Source: an uncultured Collinsella sp.
GTDB lineage: Bacteria; Actinomycetota; Coriobacteriia; Coriobacteriales; Coriobacteriaceae
DNA length: 64,000 nt
Reading direction: 5' to 3'
Assembly (NCBI GenBank): GCA_902490305.1
Contig: CABUDI010000004.1
Coordinates: 59,871 to 123,870 of the forward strand
Under the pieces are notes generated by a model. That model saw nothing but the letters and a program-made list of their open reading frames with translations. It made no database searches and had not been told where the DNA came from. Numbering within the stretch: position 1 is the stretch's first letter; every line of letters starts with the position of its first letter. A program made the position numbers and the translations under genes. Positions 43,474 through 52,855 of the stretch are shown in pieces.

Positions 43474-44178
43474 ATGCCTTATTACTATGGATATGGCTTT
43501 GGTATCGATCCGCTGTACCTGCTGGTTGTTCTTGTCTGTACGGTGCTTGGTCTTGCCGCACAGAGCTATATCAACTCGACGTACAAGACGTGGTCCAAGG
43601 TACGATCGGACGGCGACACGGGCGCTACGGTCGCTCGCCGCATGCTCGACGCCAACGGCTGCAACGCCGTGGGTATCAAGGGCGTTGCCGGCGAGCTCAC
43701 CGACCATTACAACCCGCAGGATAACAACCTGTATCTCTCGGATGCCAACCGTTCGGGCGGGTCGGTCGCAAGCGTCGCCGTCGCCTGCCACGAGGCGGGC
43801 CATGCCGCCCAGCGCCAAAGCGGCTATGCCATGATGAAGGTGCGCACCGCTCTCGTGCCGGTCGTCAACTTTACTCAGAATACCTGGACGATCGTGCTGC
43901 TCATGGGCCTGTTCATGAACATTGCGGGACTCACGACCCTCGCGCTGATCTTCTTTTCGTTTAGCGTGCTGTTCCAGCTGGTTACGCTGCCGGTCGAGAT
44001 CGATGCCAGCCGCCGCGCTGTGGCCTACATTGAGCAGTCGGGCATGAGCTCCAAGCAGGTCAACGGTGCCAAGAAGGTGCTGACGGCGGCCGCTCTTACC
44101 TACGTGGCGGCGGCGCTCACCTCGATTATTCAGCTGCTCTACCTTATGGCTCGCTACAACAGAAACTCCAACCGATAA
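43474..44178 (+). CDS. YugP-family zinc metallopeptidase
   Basis: 234 aa membrane peptidase. N-terminal helix IDPLYLLVVLVCTVLGLAA, DNNLYLSDANRSGGSVASVAVACHEAGHAAQRQ with HEAGH zinc motif near residue 109, and two to three helices after it (TIVLLMGLFMNIAGLTTLALIFF). SRRAVAYIEQSG with downstream charged residues is typical of Zn-dependent membrane proteases of the DUF1127-like YugP (peptidase_membr) group. Ribosome site GGAGG precedes the ATG. Substrate unknown. Confidence 0.83.
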   Translation: MPYYYGYGFGIDPLYLLVVLVCTVLGLAAQSYINSTYKTWSKVRSDGDTGATVARRMLDANGCNAVGIKGVAGELTDHYNPQDNNLYLSDANRSGGSVASVAVACHEAGHAAQRQSGYAMMKVRTALVPVVNFTQNTWTIVLLMGLFMNIAGLTTLALIFFSFSVLFQLVTLPVEIDASRRAVAYIEQSGMSSKQVNGAKKVLTAAALTYVAAALTSIIQLLYLMARYNRNSNR

Positions 44179-44194
44179 GAACTTGGGCTGACAG

Positions 44195-44224
44195 GCGCCG
44201 CGGGGATTTGTGTCCCCGCGGCGC
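44195..44224 (+). terminator. 12-bp GC-rich hairpin
   Basis: GCGCCGCGGGGA / TCCCCGCGGCGC with a 6-nt loop between the zinc peptidase and xseA. No T-run, so termination may be partial. Confidence 0.65.
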
Positions 44225-44293
44225 TGTACTATGTGTGGGACTTGAATTTGCACAGGGCTGGAGCCCGTGTGCACGATGACGAAAGGAGGCTGC

Positions 44294-45745
44294 GTGGCAG
44301 GCTGGAATCTAACCGGCAATAGCGTTTCTGCCGAGTTCGACGGTTCGGACGAGCAGGAACGCAAAGAGCTCAGCGTGAGCCAGGCGGTGGAGATCGCCGC
44401 TGGCGCGCTCGATGCGATTCCGCAGCTGAGCGTCCTGGGCGAGGTCACCGGCTTTCGTGGCCCCAATGCCCGAAGCGGCCACTGCTACTTCCAGATCAAG
44501 GACGACTCGGCTGCCGTCGATTGCATCATCTGGAAGGGTGCCTATCTTAAGCGCACCTTCGACTTGCGCGACGGTATGCAGGTGAGCTTTAAGGGCAGCT
44601 TCAATCTCTATAAGCCCACGGGCCGTATGAGCTTTGTCGCCCGTTCGTTCTCGCTGGCGGGGGAGGGCCTGCTGCGTCAGCAGGTGGCACAACTGGCCGA
44701 AAAGCTGCGTCGCGAGGGCCTGATGGACGAGGCGCGCAAACGTCGCATTCCGGTGTTTTGCTCACGCGTGGCGGTCGTCACCTCGCTTTCGGGCGCCGTG
44801 ATCGACGACGTCAAGCGTACGCTGCGCCGTCGCAACCCACTTGTCGAGCTCGTTTGCGTGGGTGCCAAGGTCCAAGGCGAGGGCGCGCCGGCGGAGCTTA
44901 TTGATGATCTGCGCCGCGCCGCTGCCATTACGCCGGCGCCCGATTGCATTTTGCTCGTGCGTGGCGGCGGTTCCTTCGAGGATCTTATGACCTTTAACGA
45001 CGAAGAGCTTGCTCGCGCGGTGGCGGCCTGTCCCGTGCCTGTGGTGACCGGTATTGGCCATGAGCCCGATACCTCGATCTGCGATATGGTGAGCGACCGT
45101 CGTGCCTCCACGCCCACGGCAGCGGCAGAATCCGTGGCACCGGCTATGACAGAGCTGGCGGATGTGCTCGAGACGCGCCGTCAGCGCCTAGGTGCTGCGA
45201 TGGCTTCGATGATCGGGTCGGATCAGGTCGATCTGGAGATGCTCGATCAGCGTGGTCGGCGTGCCTGGGATACCTATACGGCGCGCTTGGGCGATGCGCT
45301 CGATGCGGCCGCGTGCCGCCCGTGCCTGAACGATCCAACGTTTATGGTCGAGCGTCGCGAGTCGGAGCTTGCCCTGACCGCTGACCGCCTGTCGGGCGCC
45401 ATTGCGCGCTCGGTCGGGGTGTTCCGTTCGAACTATGAGCGCCTGCCCGAGCGCTTGGTCGCAAGCACCTCGGGGCTCGATGGCAAGCGCCATGCGCTCA
45501 CGCTCGCGAGTTCCCGTCTGGAGCATCAGGGACGCACGATGTTGAGCAAGCCTGCGTCTGACTTAGGCCGTGCAGCGGCCTCGCTCGACGCCCTGTCGCC
45601 GCTCAAGGTGCTCGCCCGCGGTTACTCCATCGCGTACAGCGATGACGGCGTGGCTACGAGCGCCAAGACGTTTAAGCCTGGTGACGCTATCCGCGTGCGC
45701 ATGGCGGACGGCAACGTGGCGGCAACCGTCGATACGGTCGAGTAG
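44294..45745 (+). CDS. xseA: Exodeoxyribonuclease VII large subunit
   Basis: 483 aa. OB fold (GEVTGFRGPNARSGHCYFQIKDDSAAVDCIIWK near residue 35), conserved catalytic-domain blocks VAVVTSLSGAVIDDVKRTL near 160, ILLVRGGGSFEDLMTFNDEELARAVAACPVPVVTGIGHEPDTSICD near 220, then a coiled coil and LSPLKVLARGYSIAY near the end. With xseB it degrades single-stranded DNA to oligonucleotides. GTG 44294, after AAAGGAGG, is the probable start. 42 bp before xseB. Confidence 0.92.
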   Translation: MAGWNLTGNSVSAEFDGSDEQERKELSVSQAVEIAAGALDAIPQLSVLGEVTGFRGPNARSGHCYFQIKDDSAAVDCIIWKGAYLKRTFDLRDGMQVSFKGSFNLYKPTGRMSFVARSFSLAGEGLLRQQVAQLAEKLRREGLMDEARKRRIPVFCSRVAVVTSLSGAVIDDVKRTLRRRNPLVELVCVGAKVQGEGAPAELIDDLRRAAAITPAPDCILLVRGGGSFEDLMTFNDEELARAVAACPVPVVTGIGHEPDTSICDMVSDRRASTPTAAAESVAPAMTELADVLETRRQRLGAAMASMIGSDQVDLEMLDQRGRRAWDTYTARLGDALDAAACRPCLNDPTFMVERRESELALTADRLSGAIARSVGVFRSNYERLPERLVASTSGLDGKRHALTLASSRLEHQGRTMLSKPASDLGRAAASLDALSPLKVLARGYSIAYSDDGVATSAKTFKPGDAIRVRMADGNVAATVDTVE

Positions 45746-45787
45746 ACCGCGTTTCATTGTGATAGACCTTTAGGAAAGGAAACAGAT

Positions 45788-46054
45788 ATGGCAGAGAAGA
45801 CCCCGGTCGAGCAGCTTACGTACAAGCAGGCCTCGCAGGAGCTGGAACTCATTATCCGCAGCTTGGAGTCGGGCGACATGGAGCTCGAGGAATCGCTCGA
45901 GAGCTACACCCGCGGCGTCGAGCTCCTCAAGAGCCTGCGTACCCGACTGGCCGATGCCGAGCAGAAGGTCTCGGTGCTCCTTAAGGATGTCGACGGCAAC
46001 GACGTGCTCGCCGACGGCGAAGCCGCCAACACCGACGACAACCTCTCGTTCTAA
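45788..46054 (+). CDS. xseB: Exodeoxyribonuclease VII small subunit
   Basis: 88 aa. YKQASQELELIIRSLESGDMELEESLESYTRGVELL is the XseB helical pair motif, followed by a Asp/Asn-rich tail. Partner of the upstream large subunit; ribosome site AGGAAA. Family length is 70-90 aa. Confidence 0.92.
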   Translation: MAEKTPVEQLTYKQASQELELIIRSLESGDMELEESLESYTRGVELLKSLRTRLADAEQKVSVLLKDVDGNDVLADGEAANTDDNLSF

Positions 46055-46103
46055 CCATCCCGACCAAATATAATTACTCTGGTCTGTTAGAAAGGAACCA
46101 ACC

Positions 46104-46439
46104 ATGTGTGATTGCATCTTCTGCAAAATCGCCAACCACGAGATCCCCTCGACCGTTGTCTATGAGGACGACCAGGTCATTGCGTTCGACGACCTTAATC
46201 CCCAGGCGCCGGTCCACACGCTCGTGATTCCCAAGAAGCACTACAGCGACATCGTCGACAACGTGCCCGCCGAGACCATGGGCGCCATGGCCCATGCCAT
46301 CCAGGAGGTTGCTAAGGCCAAGGGCCTGGAGGACGGTTTCCGCGTCATCTCCAACAAGGGCGTTAACGCCGGCCAGACCGTCATGCACTTCCACATGCAC
46401 GTCCTCGGCGGCAAGAACCTAGGCGAGAACCTCATCTGA
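46104..46439 (+). CDS. HIT-family nucleotide-binding protein
   Basis: 111 aa. CIFCKIANHEIPSTVVYEDDQVIAFDDLNPQAPVHTLVIPKKH at the N-terminus and MHFHMHVLGGKNL (histidine triad HxHxH) near residue 96 place it in the HinT branch, which hydrolyses purine nucleoside phosphoramidates and acyl-AMPs. Ribosome site AAAGGAA. 50 bp after xseB and possibly cotranscribed. Confidence 0.92.
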   Translation: MCDCIFCKIANHEIPSTVVYEDDQVIAFDDLNPQAPVHTLVIPKKHYSDIVDNVPAETMGAMAHAIQEVAKAKGLEDGFRVISNKGVNAGQTVMHFHMHVLGGKNLGENLI

Positions 46440-46480
46440 GGACGCGCAGTCCGTCGCCTTGGCTGCCTTTGGAGTAATCT

Positions 46481-47370
46481 ATGCAGCTTTCTCAACTCGA
46501 ATACCTTCAAGCAGTAGCGAGCTATGGCGGCGTGCGCAAGGCTGCTCGCGCCGTCCATGTGAGTCCACAGGCCGTTTCGTCAGCAATTAAGAAGTTGGAA
46601 TCTGAGTATCAGATTGCTTTGCTCAATCGATCGACGGGGGAGGCTGCTTTGTCTCCTGCGGGCCGGGAGTTTGCGCGTCGTGCACGCATGGTCTTGGCAC
46701 AAGTCGATGATCTTAAAAGTACGCTCAATCGATGGGCGACGGCGTTTCGCCCGACGGCCATTTTCGTCTCTACGCTCCCTGCCTTCACGGACGGGGGCTC
46801 CTTTTTTCCGAAAACTGGTACGACTCGTTTGAAAGCTTGCATCCTCAGATTCACCTCGATGTGTGGCATCAGCCAACGGCTACATGCTTTGAGTCGCTCA
46901 TGCTTGGAATTTCGGATGCAGCCATCTCATTTGAGGAACCACGGGACAGCGCCCTTTCTTCGAAATACCTGGGTGAAAAGGAGCTCAAGGTTCTTTCGTG
47001 TCCGGTTGGCCATCGTGTCAGGGGCACCATCACCATTCGTGAACTATTGAGCGGTAGGCTTGCTGTCCCCATCAACTTGTCGCCCTGTCTCAATGCAATC
47101 AACCAGTGCCCTGAGGCCCAACTCGTTAATTTCCGCTTTCGTGATGTCGAATATGGAAGCGAGAGACAGATTGAGTTTCTTCAAGGCGGGGGATTGATAT
47201 TGAGCTTTTCTGGCTCCTCTCTTGCATCAGATGGATCCAACGTGAGCGAATGCTCCATTGAGGGCTCGCGCGACGTAACCTTGCCTATCTATTTTTGCTA
47301 CCGGCAAAACGCCTGGACGGATCGGCATCAGACGGTATTTCTTCACCTGTTGCGCCATCTCGCTTCTTGA
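46481..47370 (+). pseudogene. LysR-family regulator disrupted by a one-base deletion in a T tract
   Basis: The frame from 46481 gives a LysR helix-turn-helix (LEYLQAVASYGGVRKAARAVHVSPQAVSSAIKKLESEYQIALLNRS) and enters the effector domain. At the T6 run near 46802-46807 the coding frame shifts by one; the next frame continues SENWYDSFESLHPQIHLDVWHQP to VFLHLLRHLAS and stop at 47370. Adding one T would give one 296-aa protein of normal LysR length. Upstream of a divergent-looking but same-strand MFS gene that it may have controlled. Homopolymer location means phase variation or sequencing error are both possible. Confidence 0.85.
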
Positions 47371-47487
47371 GGTTGCTTGGCTTCGTGCCGTCAAATGAAT
47401 ATTGACGATTTGTAACGTATGGCTGACGGTTTTGCCTTCATGCTTTTTGAGACCTCGGCTTGGATTATCGGCCTTTGGAGGAGGAGT

Positions 47488-48648
47488 ATGAAAAACCGTA
47501 CGGTTTGGCTGTATATGGCGTTTGTTTTCCTATCGAACTTCAGCACCATCTTGTATTTTCTGACGGTTTACCTTGAGTTCGTCGGATTCTCGATGGTCGC
47601 GATTTCTGGCATGATGATTGCGTACCAGGTAAGCAAATTTGCTCTCGAGATTCCTACCGGCTATATCGCCGATAGATTTGGGCGAAAGATAAGTGGCCTG
47701 GTGGGTATCGCGGGAATGCTCGGATATTACGCTGCCCTGCTCCTCATACGATCTCCTCTGCTTTTGATAGGTGCGTTTGCCCTCAAGGGTTTTGCCGTCG
47801 CATGCGTGAGCGGTTCTATTGAGGCAATCTATATCGATTCCGTCTCCCAAGATCAGCTCGTTAGGCTTAATGTGGTTGAGCGATTCGTCTTTTACGCATC
47901 TTATGCTCTTTCCGCGTGTGTGGGCGGCTTCATCTCGTCAGAAGGTGCATATTTCATCGGTCTTTCGGCCGATATCTTTGCGATGGTATTGACGTTACTT
48001 GTCGTTGCCTGCATTCCCGAAACGAAAGGGAAAGGTAGCGCTGCGGCTTCTATGAGCCAAATTAGCCCGAGGATGATTTGGACTGCCATTGCGGGCAATG
48101 GCACGCTTCGCTCGGCGTTCGTCATGGACTGTTCTCAGGCATTTGCTTTTGTCGCTCTGGAAGACTTTTTCTCGCTGCTGCTTGCAGACCGCGGAATGAA
48201 CGCCGTTGCTTCGGGCGTGACCATTGCGGGTCAGCTCCTTGTTTCCGCCTCCATAGGGTTTATCGTGCCCAGCGTGATTGCCCGTGTCGATAAGGGTCGT
48301 TTTGCGCGCATTTGCGGCATAGTTCGCCTTTTCTTAACTGCTTTGTTTTTGATTCCCTTTACTCCGACTTTTTTGCTGCCCGTGTTTTATGTGCTGCAGA
48401 CGGTTGCTTACTCGTTATTTGCTCCGATCAAATACTCGGTTTTCCAAAATAATGCCGATTCTTCGATGCGGTGCTCGCTCATTTCGGTTCAAAGCCAAAT
48501 GGTGGCGGTGGGCGCTGTTCTTTTCTATCTGTTCAATGCTGTGTTGAGTAGCGTTGTGGGTATTCGGGTTGTGCTGCTTGTTGCGCTCGGGATTTCTTCT
48601 CTGGCGTATATTCCCGCGCTATTTCGTCTTACAAGTCAAAGACCATGA
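47488..48648 (+). CDS. MFS transporter
   Basis: 386 aa, about 12 membrane helices. The loop 2-3 motif GYIADRFGRKISGLVG near residue 60 is the MFS signature, with EIPTGY ahead of it. Start 47488 is set by a triple GGAG block. Codons are more AT-rich than in neighbouring genes, as in the adjacent LysR gene, suggesting the two arrived together. Substrate unknown; drug or metabolite efflux is typical for such LysR-MFS pairs. Confidence 0.82.
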   Translation: MKNRTVWLYMAFVFLSNFSTILYFLTVYLEFVGFSMVAISGMMIAYQVSKFALEIPTGYIADRFGRKISGLVGIAGMLGYYAALLLIRSPLLLIGAFALKGFAVACVSGSIEAIYIDSVSQDQLVRLNVVERFVFYASYALSACVGGFISSEGAYFIGLSADIFAMVLTLLVVACIPETKGKGSAAASMSQISPRMIWTAIAGNGTLRSAFVMDCSQAFAFVALEDFFSLLLADRGMNAVASGVTIAGQLLVSASIGFIVPSVIARVDKGRFARICGIVRLFLTALFLIPFTPTFLLPVFYVLQTVAYSLFAPIKYSVFQNNADSSMRCSLISVQSQMVAVGAVLFYLFNAVLSSVVGIRVVLLVALGISSLAYIPALFRLTSQRP

Positions 48649-48681
48649 GCACTCATGCATCGATAACTTATATATCAACGC

Positions 48682-48720
48682 AATAAACCCGAGCGCGAGG
48701 GCGTTTGGGTTTATTATTGA
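48682..48720 (+). terminator. Terminator after the MFS gene
   Basis: AATAAACCC (48682-48690) and GGGTTTATT (48708-48716) extended by internal GC pairs, followed by ATTG. AT-rich stem ends suggest bidirectional action. Confidence 0.75.
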
Positions 48721-48768
48721 AGCGTATGTAACCTGGCGGCGCCACACCGCCTGTTAGTAGGGAGACAC

Positions 48769-49947
48769 ATGAACGTTCTGGTCGTCAACGCAGGATCTTC
48801 GACCCTTAAGTATCAGGTCATCGATACCAAGTCCCACAAGGTGTCCGCAAAGGGCTCCTGCGAGCGCGTCTGCTTTACCGGCGGTACCTTCACGCATGCT
48901 GCCAACGGCTCCAAGAAGGTGACCGAGAACATCGAGTTCCCCGACCACAAGGTCGCCATCGAGGCTGTCCTGAAGGACCTCGAGGCCAACGGCGTCAAGA
49001 TCGAGGGCATCGGCCACCGCATCGTTCAGGGCGGTTGGTACTTTGGCGATTCCTCCCTCGTCGACGAGGGCGTTCTCGCCAAGATTCGCGAGGTCGCCCC
49101 GCTTGCCCCGCTGCACAACAACCCCGAGGCCAACGTTATCGAGTACTGCCTGGAGCAGTATCCCGACCTGCCCAACGTCACGGTCTACGACACCGCTTTC
49201 CACTTCAACATGCCCGAGGTCGCCAAGACCTACGCCCTGCCCAAGGACGTCTGCGACAAGCTGCACATCCGTAAGTACGGCGCTCACGGCACCAGCTATC
49301 GCTACATCTCCAAGAAGGTTGCCGAGATGACCAACGGCGAGGCTCGCAAGGTCGTCGTGTGCCACATTGGCTCCGGCGCTTCCCTGTGCGCCATCGAGGA
49401 CGGCAAGTGCATGGACACCACCATGGGCCTTACCCCGCTCGACGGCGTCATGATGGGCACTCGTTGCGGTTCCATCGACCCGGCTACCGTGTGCTATCTG
49501 CAGCGCGAGGGCGGCTACACCTTCGACGAGGTCGATGAGATGATGAACAAGAAGTCCGGCCTCATGGCTGTGACCGGCGGCAAGACCAACGACTGCCGCA
49601 ACGTCGAGGAGCTCGCCGCCGCTGGTGACCCCGAGGCTCAGCTCGCTTTCGACATGTTCGTCTACAAGATTGCCGCCAAGGCCGCCGAGATGGCCACCTC
49701 TATGTGCGGCATGGACACGCTCGTCTTTACCGCTGGCATCGGCGAGCACGCTCCGGCCGTCCGCGCTGGTGTGGCCGACCGTCTGGCCTTTATGGGCGTC
49801 AAGATGGACCACGCTCGCAACGCCTTGCGCGGCGACGGCGCTTGGTGCCTGTCCGCTAAGGATTCCAAGGTCAAGATCTTCGTCATCCCCACGGACGAGG
49901 AGTTCATGATCGCTTCCGACGTCGAGCGCATCGTCAACGGCAAGTAA
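48769..49947 (+). CDS. ackA: Acetate kinase, copy 1
   Basis: 392 aa. VLVVNAGSSTLKYQ at the N-terminus, GIGHRIVQGGW near 82, HFNMPEVAKTYALP, HGTSYRYIS, HIGSGASLCAIEDGK near 199, DTTMGLTPLDGVMMGTRCGSIDP near 219 and FTAGIGEHAPAVR near 321 include all acetate kinase signatures. Converts acetyl phosphate and ADP to acetate and ATP. Very codon-biased (NNC-rich), consistent with high expression. 164 bp from a second ackA. Confidence 0.95.
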   Translation: MNVLVVNAGSSTLKYQVIDTKSHKVSAKGSCERVCFTGGTFTHAANGSKKVTENIEFPDHKVAIEAVLKDLEANGVKIEGIGHRIVQGGWYFGDSSLVDEGVLAKIREVAPLAPLHNNPEANVIEYCLEQYPDLPNVTVYDTAFHFNMPEVAKTYALPKDVCDKLHIRKYGAHGTSYRYISKKVAEMTNGEARKVVVCHIGSGASLCAIEDGKCMDTTMGLTPLDGVMMGTRCGSIDPATVCYLQREGGYTFDEVDEMMNKKSGLMAVTGGKTNDCRNVEELAAAGDPEAQLAFDMFVYKIAAKAAEMATSMCGMDTLVFTAGIGEHAPAVRAGVADRLAFMGVKMDHARNALRGDGAWCLSAKDSKVKIFVIPTDEEFMIASDVERIVNGK

Positions 49948-50111
49948 TTGATGCAAGGGGAGGGGACTGGATGGCCTTGTGCCGCTCAGCCCCCTTTTAT
50001 GCGCTTTGAGCGAAGAGTTTAATAGAGAATTATTGAACTCTGATAACTTCTTATTAAGGATACGGCCGCCTTATAGGTTTGCCGACCGTACTGTAATCAC
50101 GAAGGAGTCTC

Positions 50112-51290
50112 ATGAACGTACTTGTTGTCAACGCCGGCAGCTCGAGCCTTAAATATCAGCTTTTGGACACCGATACCCGCGAGGTTTTCGCTAAAGGCAA
50201 CTGCGAGCGTATCGGCTCGGAGATGGGCATCTTTGGCCATTCCGAGAACGGTGGCGCCAAGCAGACCGAGGAGATTCCTTTCCCCGACCACCGCTCGGCT
50301 ATCGCGCGCGTGCTCGAGGAGCTCGAGAAGACCGACTTTACGATCGATGGCATCGGCCACCGCATCGTTCAGGGCGGCTGGTACTTCGATGATTCCGCGG
50401 TCGTCGACGATGAGGTCATGGCCAAGATCCTCGAGGTGGCGCCGCTCGCTCCGCTGCACAACTACGGCGAGGCCGCAGCGATTGAGTATTGCCGCGAGAA
50501 GTATCCGGAGCTGCCCAACGTGGCCGTCTTCGATACGTCGTTCCACATGACCATGCCCGAGGTCGCCTATACCTACGCACTGCCCAAGGACGTGTGCGAC
50601 AAGTATCACGTGCGCAAGTACGGCGCCCACGGCACGAGCCACCGTTACGAGTGGATGATGGCCAAGGAGATTCTGGGCACGCGCTGCCACCGTCTGCTGT
50701 CGTGCCACTTGGGCAACGGTGCCTCGCTCGCCGCTATCGAGGACGGCGTGTGCCGCGATACCACCATGGGCCTCACCCCGCTCGACGGCCTGATGATGGG
50801 TACCCGTTGCGGTTCCATCGACCCGGCCACCGTGTGCTACCTGCAGCGCGAGGGTGGCTACAGCTATCAGGAAGTCGACGACATGATGAACAAGCAGTCC
50901 GGTCTGCTTGCCATCTCGGGCATCTCCAACGACGCCCGCGACATTCGCACGCGCGCTTCCGAGGGCGACGAGCGTTGCCTGCTCGCCTTCGACATGTTCG
51001 CCTACAAGGCCATGCAGCAGGCCGGTTCCATGATCGCCTCCATGGCGGGCGTGGATACCATCACCTTTACCGCCGGCATCGGCGAGAACGACTGGTCGAT
51101 CCGCAAGGCCTTCTGCGACTGCTTTGAGTGGCTGGGCGTGCGCATCGACAACAACAAGAACCGCGAAGCCGTGGGCAACGGCCCGCAGGTCATCAGCGCC
51201 GCCGGTTCCGCCGTCACGGTCATGGTCATCCCCACCGACGAGGAATACATGATCGCCCACGACGTCGAGCGCCTGACTGGTAATAACTAA
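50112..51290 (+). CDS. ackA: Acetate kinase, copy 2
   Basis: 392 aa, same motifs as copy 1 (VLVVNAGSSSLKYQ, FTAGIGENDWSIR, EEYMIAHDVERLTG) but clearly diverged along its length, so an old tandem duplication rather than an assembly repeat. GAAGGAG lies before the ATG. The 164-bp gap ahead has an imperfect GAGTT/AACTC dyad with AT-rich sequence, so it likely has its own promoter. A strong terminator follows. Isozymes may serve different fermentation states. Confidence 0.95.
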   Translation: MNVLVVNAGSSSLKYQLLDTDTREVFAKGNCERIGSEMGIFGHSENGGAKQTEEIPFPDHRSAIARVLEELEKTDFTIDGIGHRIVQGGWYFDDSAVVDDEVMAKILEVAPLAPLHNYGEAAAIEYCREKYPELPNVAVFDTSFHMTMPEVAYTYALPKDVCDKYHVRKYGAHGTSHRYEWMMAKEILGTRCHRLLSCHLGNGASLAAIEDGVCRDTTMGLTPLDGLMMGTRCGSIDPATVCYLQREGGYSYQEVDDMMNKQSGLLAISGISNDARDIRTRASEGDERCLLAFDMFAYKAMQQAGSMIASMAGVDTITFTAGIGENDWSIRKAFCDCFEWLGVRIDNNKNREAVGNGPQVISAAGSAVTVMVIPTDEEYMIAHDVERLTGNN

Positions 51291-51312
51291 CGAATTCGTT
51301 TGCAATTGAGAG

Positions 51313-51348
51313 AAAGGCCTCCAGAGCAACAGCTCCGGAGGCCTTTTT
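51313..51348 (+). terminator. Rho-independent terminator after ackA copy 2
   Basis: AAAGGCCTCC and GGAGGCCTTT arms with GAG/CTC continuation, followed by TTTTT. Confidence 0.88.
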
Positions 51349-51496
51349 ACTAGCAGGCGGAAATTCCAGTCCCAAAGTGATCATCATCAGCAATGCCTGT
51401 GCTCCCAGCAACGGCACCCGATCATTCAGATCTTCAGCTCCAGCTCGTAGCCAAGCCGCCGTCCACCCCAGATACCCTGATTGCTACGTGGCGGTA

Positions 51497-51627
51497 GAAG
51501 GCCGTACGGGCTAACCCCTGAAAACAATCCGCAGACCAGAAACGCCCCCGTTCGTAGCTCCGGAGGAGCAGAACGGGGGCGTTTCATTGGTCGAGGACGT
51601 TTTCAGGGGTTAGCCCGTACGGCCTTC
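51497..51627. repeat. Nested inverted-repeat element, family 1 copy C
   Basis: Perfect 29-bp outer arms at 51497-51525 and 51599-51627. Inside, a second perfect 14-bp hairpin (51540-51553 with 51571-51584). Between the stems lie TCCGCA (51528-51533) and AGGAC (51594-51598), shared with the two copies at 55106 and 55309. It ends 15 bp from the pta stop and could serve as its terminator. The rest of the 51291-51642 gap between ackA and pta has no gene. Confidence 0.85.
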
Positions 51628-51642
51628 GGGCGAGTGCGTGCG

Positions 51643-52623
51643 CTACTCAGCCATCTGAGCCTGGACGGCGGTGATGGCCACGACACCCACGATGTCGTCG
51701 GCAGAACAGCCGCGCGAAAGGTCGTTAACCGGCTTGGCGATGCCCTGCAGGATGGGGCCGTAGGCGTCAGCACCGGCGAAGCGCTGGACCAGCTTGTAGC
51801 CGATGTTGCCGGCCTCGAGGTCGGGGAACACGAGCACGTTGGCCTTACCGGCGACGGAGGAGCCGGGAGCCTTGAGCTGGGCGACGGTGGGGACGATAGC
51901 GGCGTCGAGCTGCAGGTCACCATCGATGGCGAGCTCGGGAGCCTTCTCCTTGCAGAACTTCACAGCCTCCTGGACCTTCTTGGCGACCTCGCCGCCAGCG
52001 GAGCCCATGGTGGAGTAGGAGAGCATGGCCACGTGCGGCTCAACGTTGCCCATGAAGGTGGACCAGGAGTGAGCGGAGGCGATGGCGATCTCGGAGAGCT
52101 CGTCGGAGGACGGGTTGATGTTGAGGCCGCAGTCGGCGAAGATCAGCGTGCCGTCGGTGCCGAACTGCGGGGTATCGGTGCACATCACGAAGAAGGCCGA
52201 GACCAGCTTGGTGCCCGGGGCGGTCTTGAGGATCTGAAGCGCAGGGCGCAGAGTGTCGGCAGTGGAGTGGCAGGCGCCGGAGACCAGGCCGTCGGCATCG
52301 CCCATCTTGACCATCATGGTGCCAAAGTAGGTAGCGTCCATCACCTGGGCGCGAGCCTGCTCGATGGTAACGCCCTTCTTGGCGCGGAGCTCGGCAAACT
52401 TCTGTGCGTACTCCTCGTGCTTCTCGGCGTTGCGCGGATCGATGACGGTGGCGCCGGGGACGTTGATCTCGTTGGGATCGCCCAGGATGACGATGTTGGC
52501 CAGGCCTTCCTCGATGATCTTGTTGGCCGCGACGATGGTGCGCGGATCCTCGCCCTCGGGCAGGACGATGGTCTTAAGGTCGGCCTTGGCGGCAGACTTC
52601 ATACGGTTTAGGAAATCGCTCAT
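51643..52623 (-). CDS. pta: Phosphate acetyltransferase
   Basis: 326 aa, the short PTA form. IVLPEGEDPRTIVAANKI near residue 20, GATVIDPRN, VSGACHSTADTLRPALQI near 117, NINPSSDELSEIAIAS near 165, MLSYSTMGSAGG near 200, KANVLVFPDLEAGNIGYKLVQR near 268. Interconverts acetyl-CoA and acetyl phosphate for the acetate kinases encoded convergently next door. Start 52623 with AAGGAG. Between pta and glf (52624-52855) lie a hairpin 52677-52697 and TATAAT at 52771-52776. Confidence 0.95.
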   Translation of the reverse strand: MSDFLNRMKSAAKADLKTIVLPEGEDPRTIVAANKIIEEGLANIVILGDPNEINVPGATVIDPRNAEKHEEYAQKFAELRAKKGVTIEQARAQVMDATYFGTMMVKMGDADGLVSGACHSTADTLRPALQILKTAPGTKLVSAFFVMCTDTPQFGTDGTLIFADCGLNINPSSDELSEIAIASAHSWSTFMGNVEPHVAMLSYSTMGSAGGEVAKKVQEAVKFCKEKAPELAIDGDLQLDAAIVPTVAQLKAPGSSVAGKANVLVFPDLEAGNIGYKLVQRFAGADAYGPILQGIAKPVNDLSRGCSADDIVGVVAITAVQAQMAE

Positions 52624-52676
52624 GTTACTCCTTACAAGCGTTTCGCTAAGCTCCAGGCGCCCGTCTGTACACGAAT

Positions 52677-52697
52677 AAACCCGCTGCTAGCGGGTTT
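52677..52697. terminator. Hairpin in the pta-glf divergent region
   Basis: AAACCCGCT / AGCGGGTTT with a 3-nt loop, 53 bp upstream of pta on the minus strand. Possibly a leader attenuator or transcription boundary. Confidence 0.45.
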
Positions 52698-52855
52698 ACC
52701 TTTCAATTATGTACGCCGCGGTGCTTGAGCTTTCCTTGTGTGGCAAGCTCATTATAGGACGCATTAGCGCTATAATCGCTCTGATAAATATGTCTCGACG
52801 TATGTTCGAGAAAAAGCCCAGTTAAAAAGCGTGTGGCTTTTGACAAGGAGTATCG

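Noticed and set aside
46795..46815. Programmed -1 frameshift in the LysR gene
   Set aside because: The T6 run allows slippage, but the zero-frame heptamer is not ideal (C TTT TTT), no pseudoknot is evident, and LysR genes do not use it. A base loss is simpler.
48769..51290. Tandem ackA as an assembly duplication
   Set aside because: The two proteins differ throughout and have different leaders and flanks.
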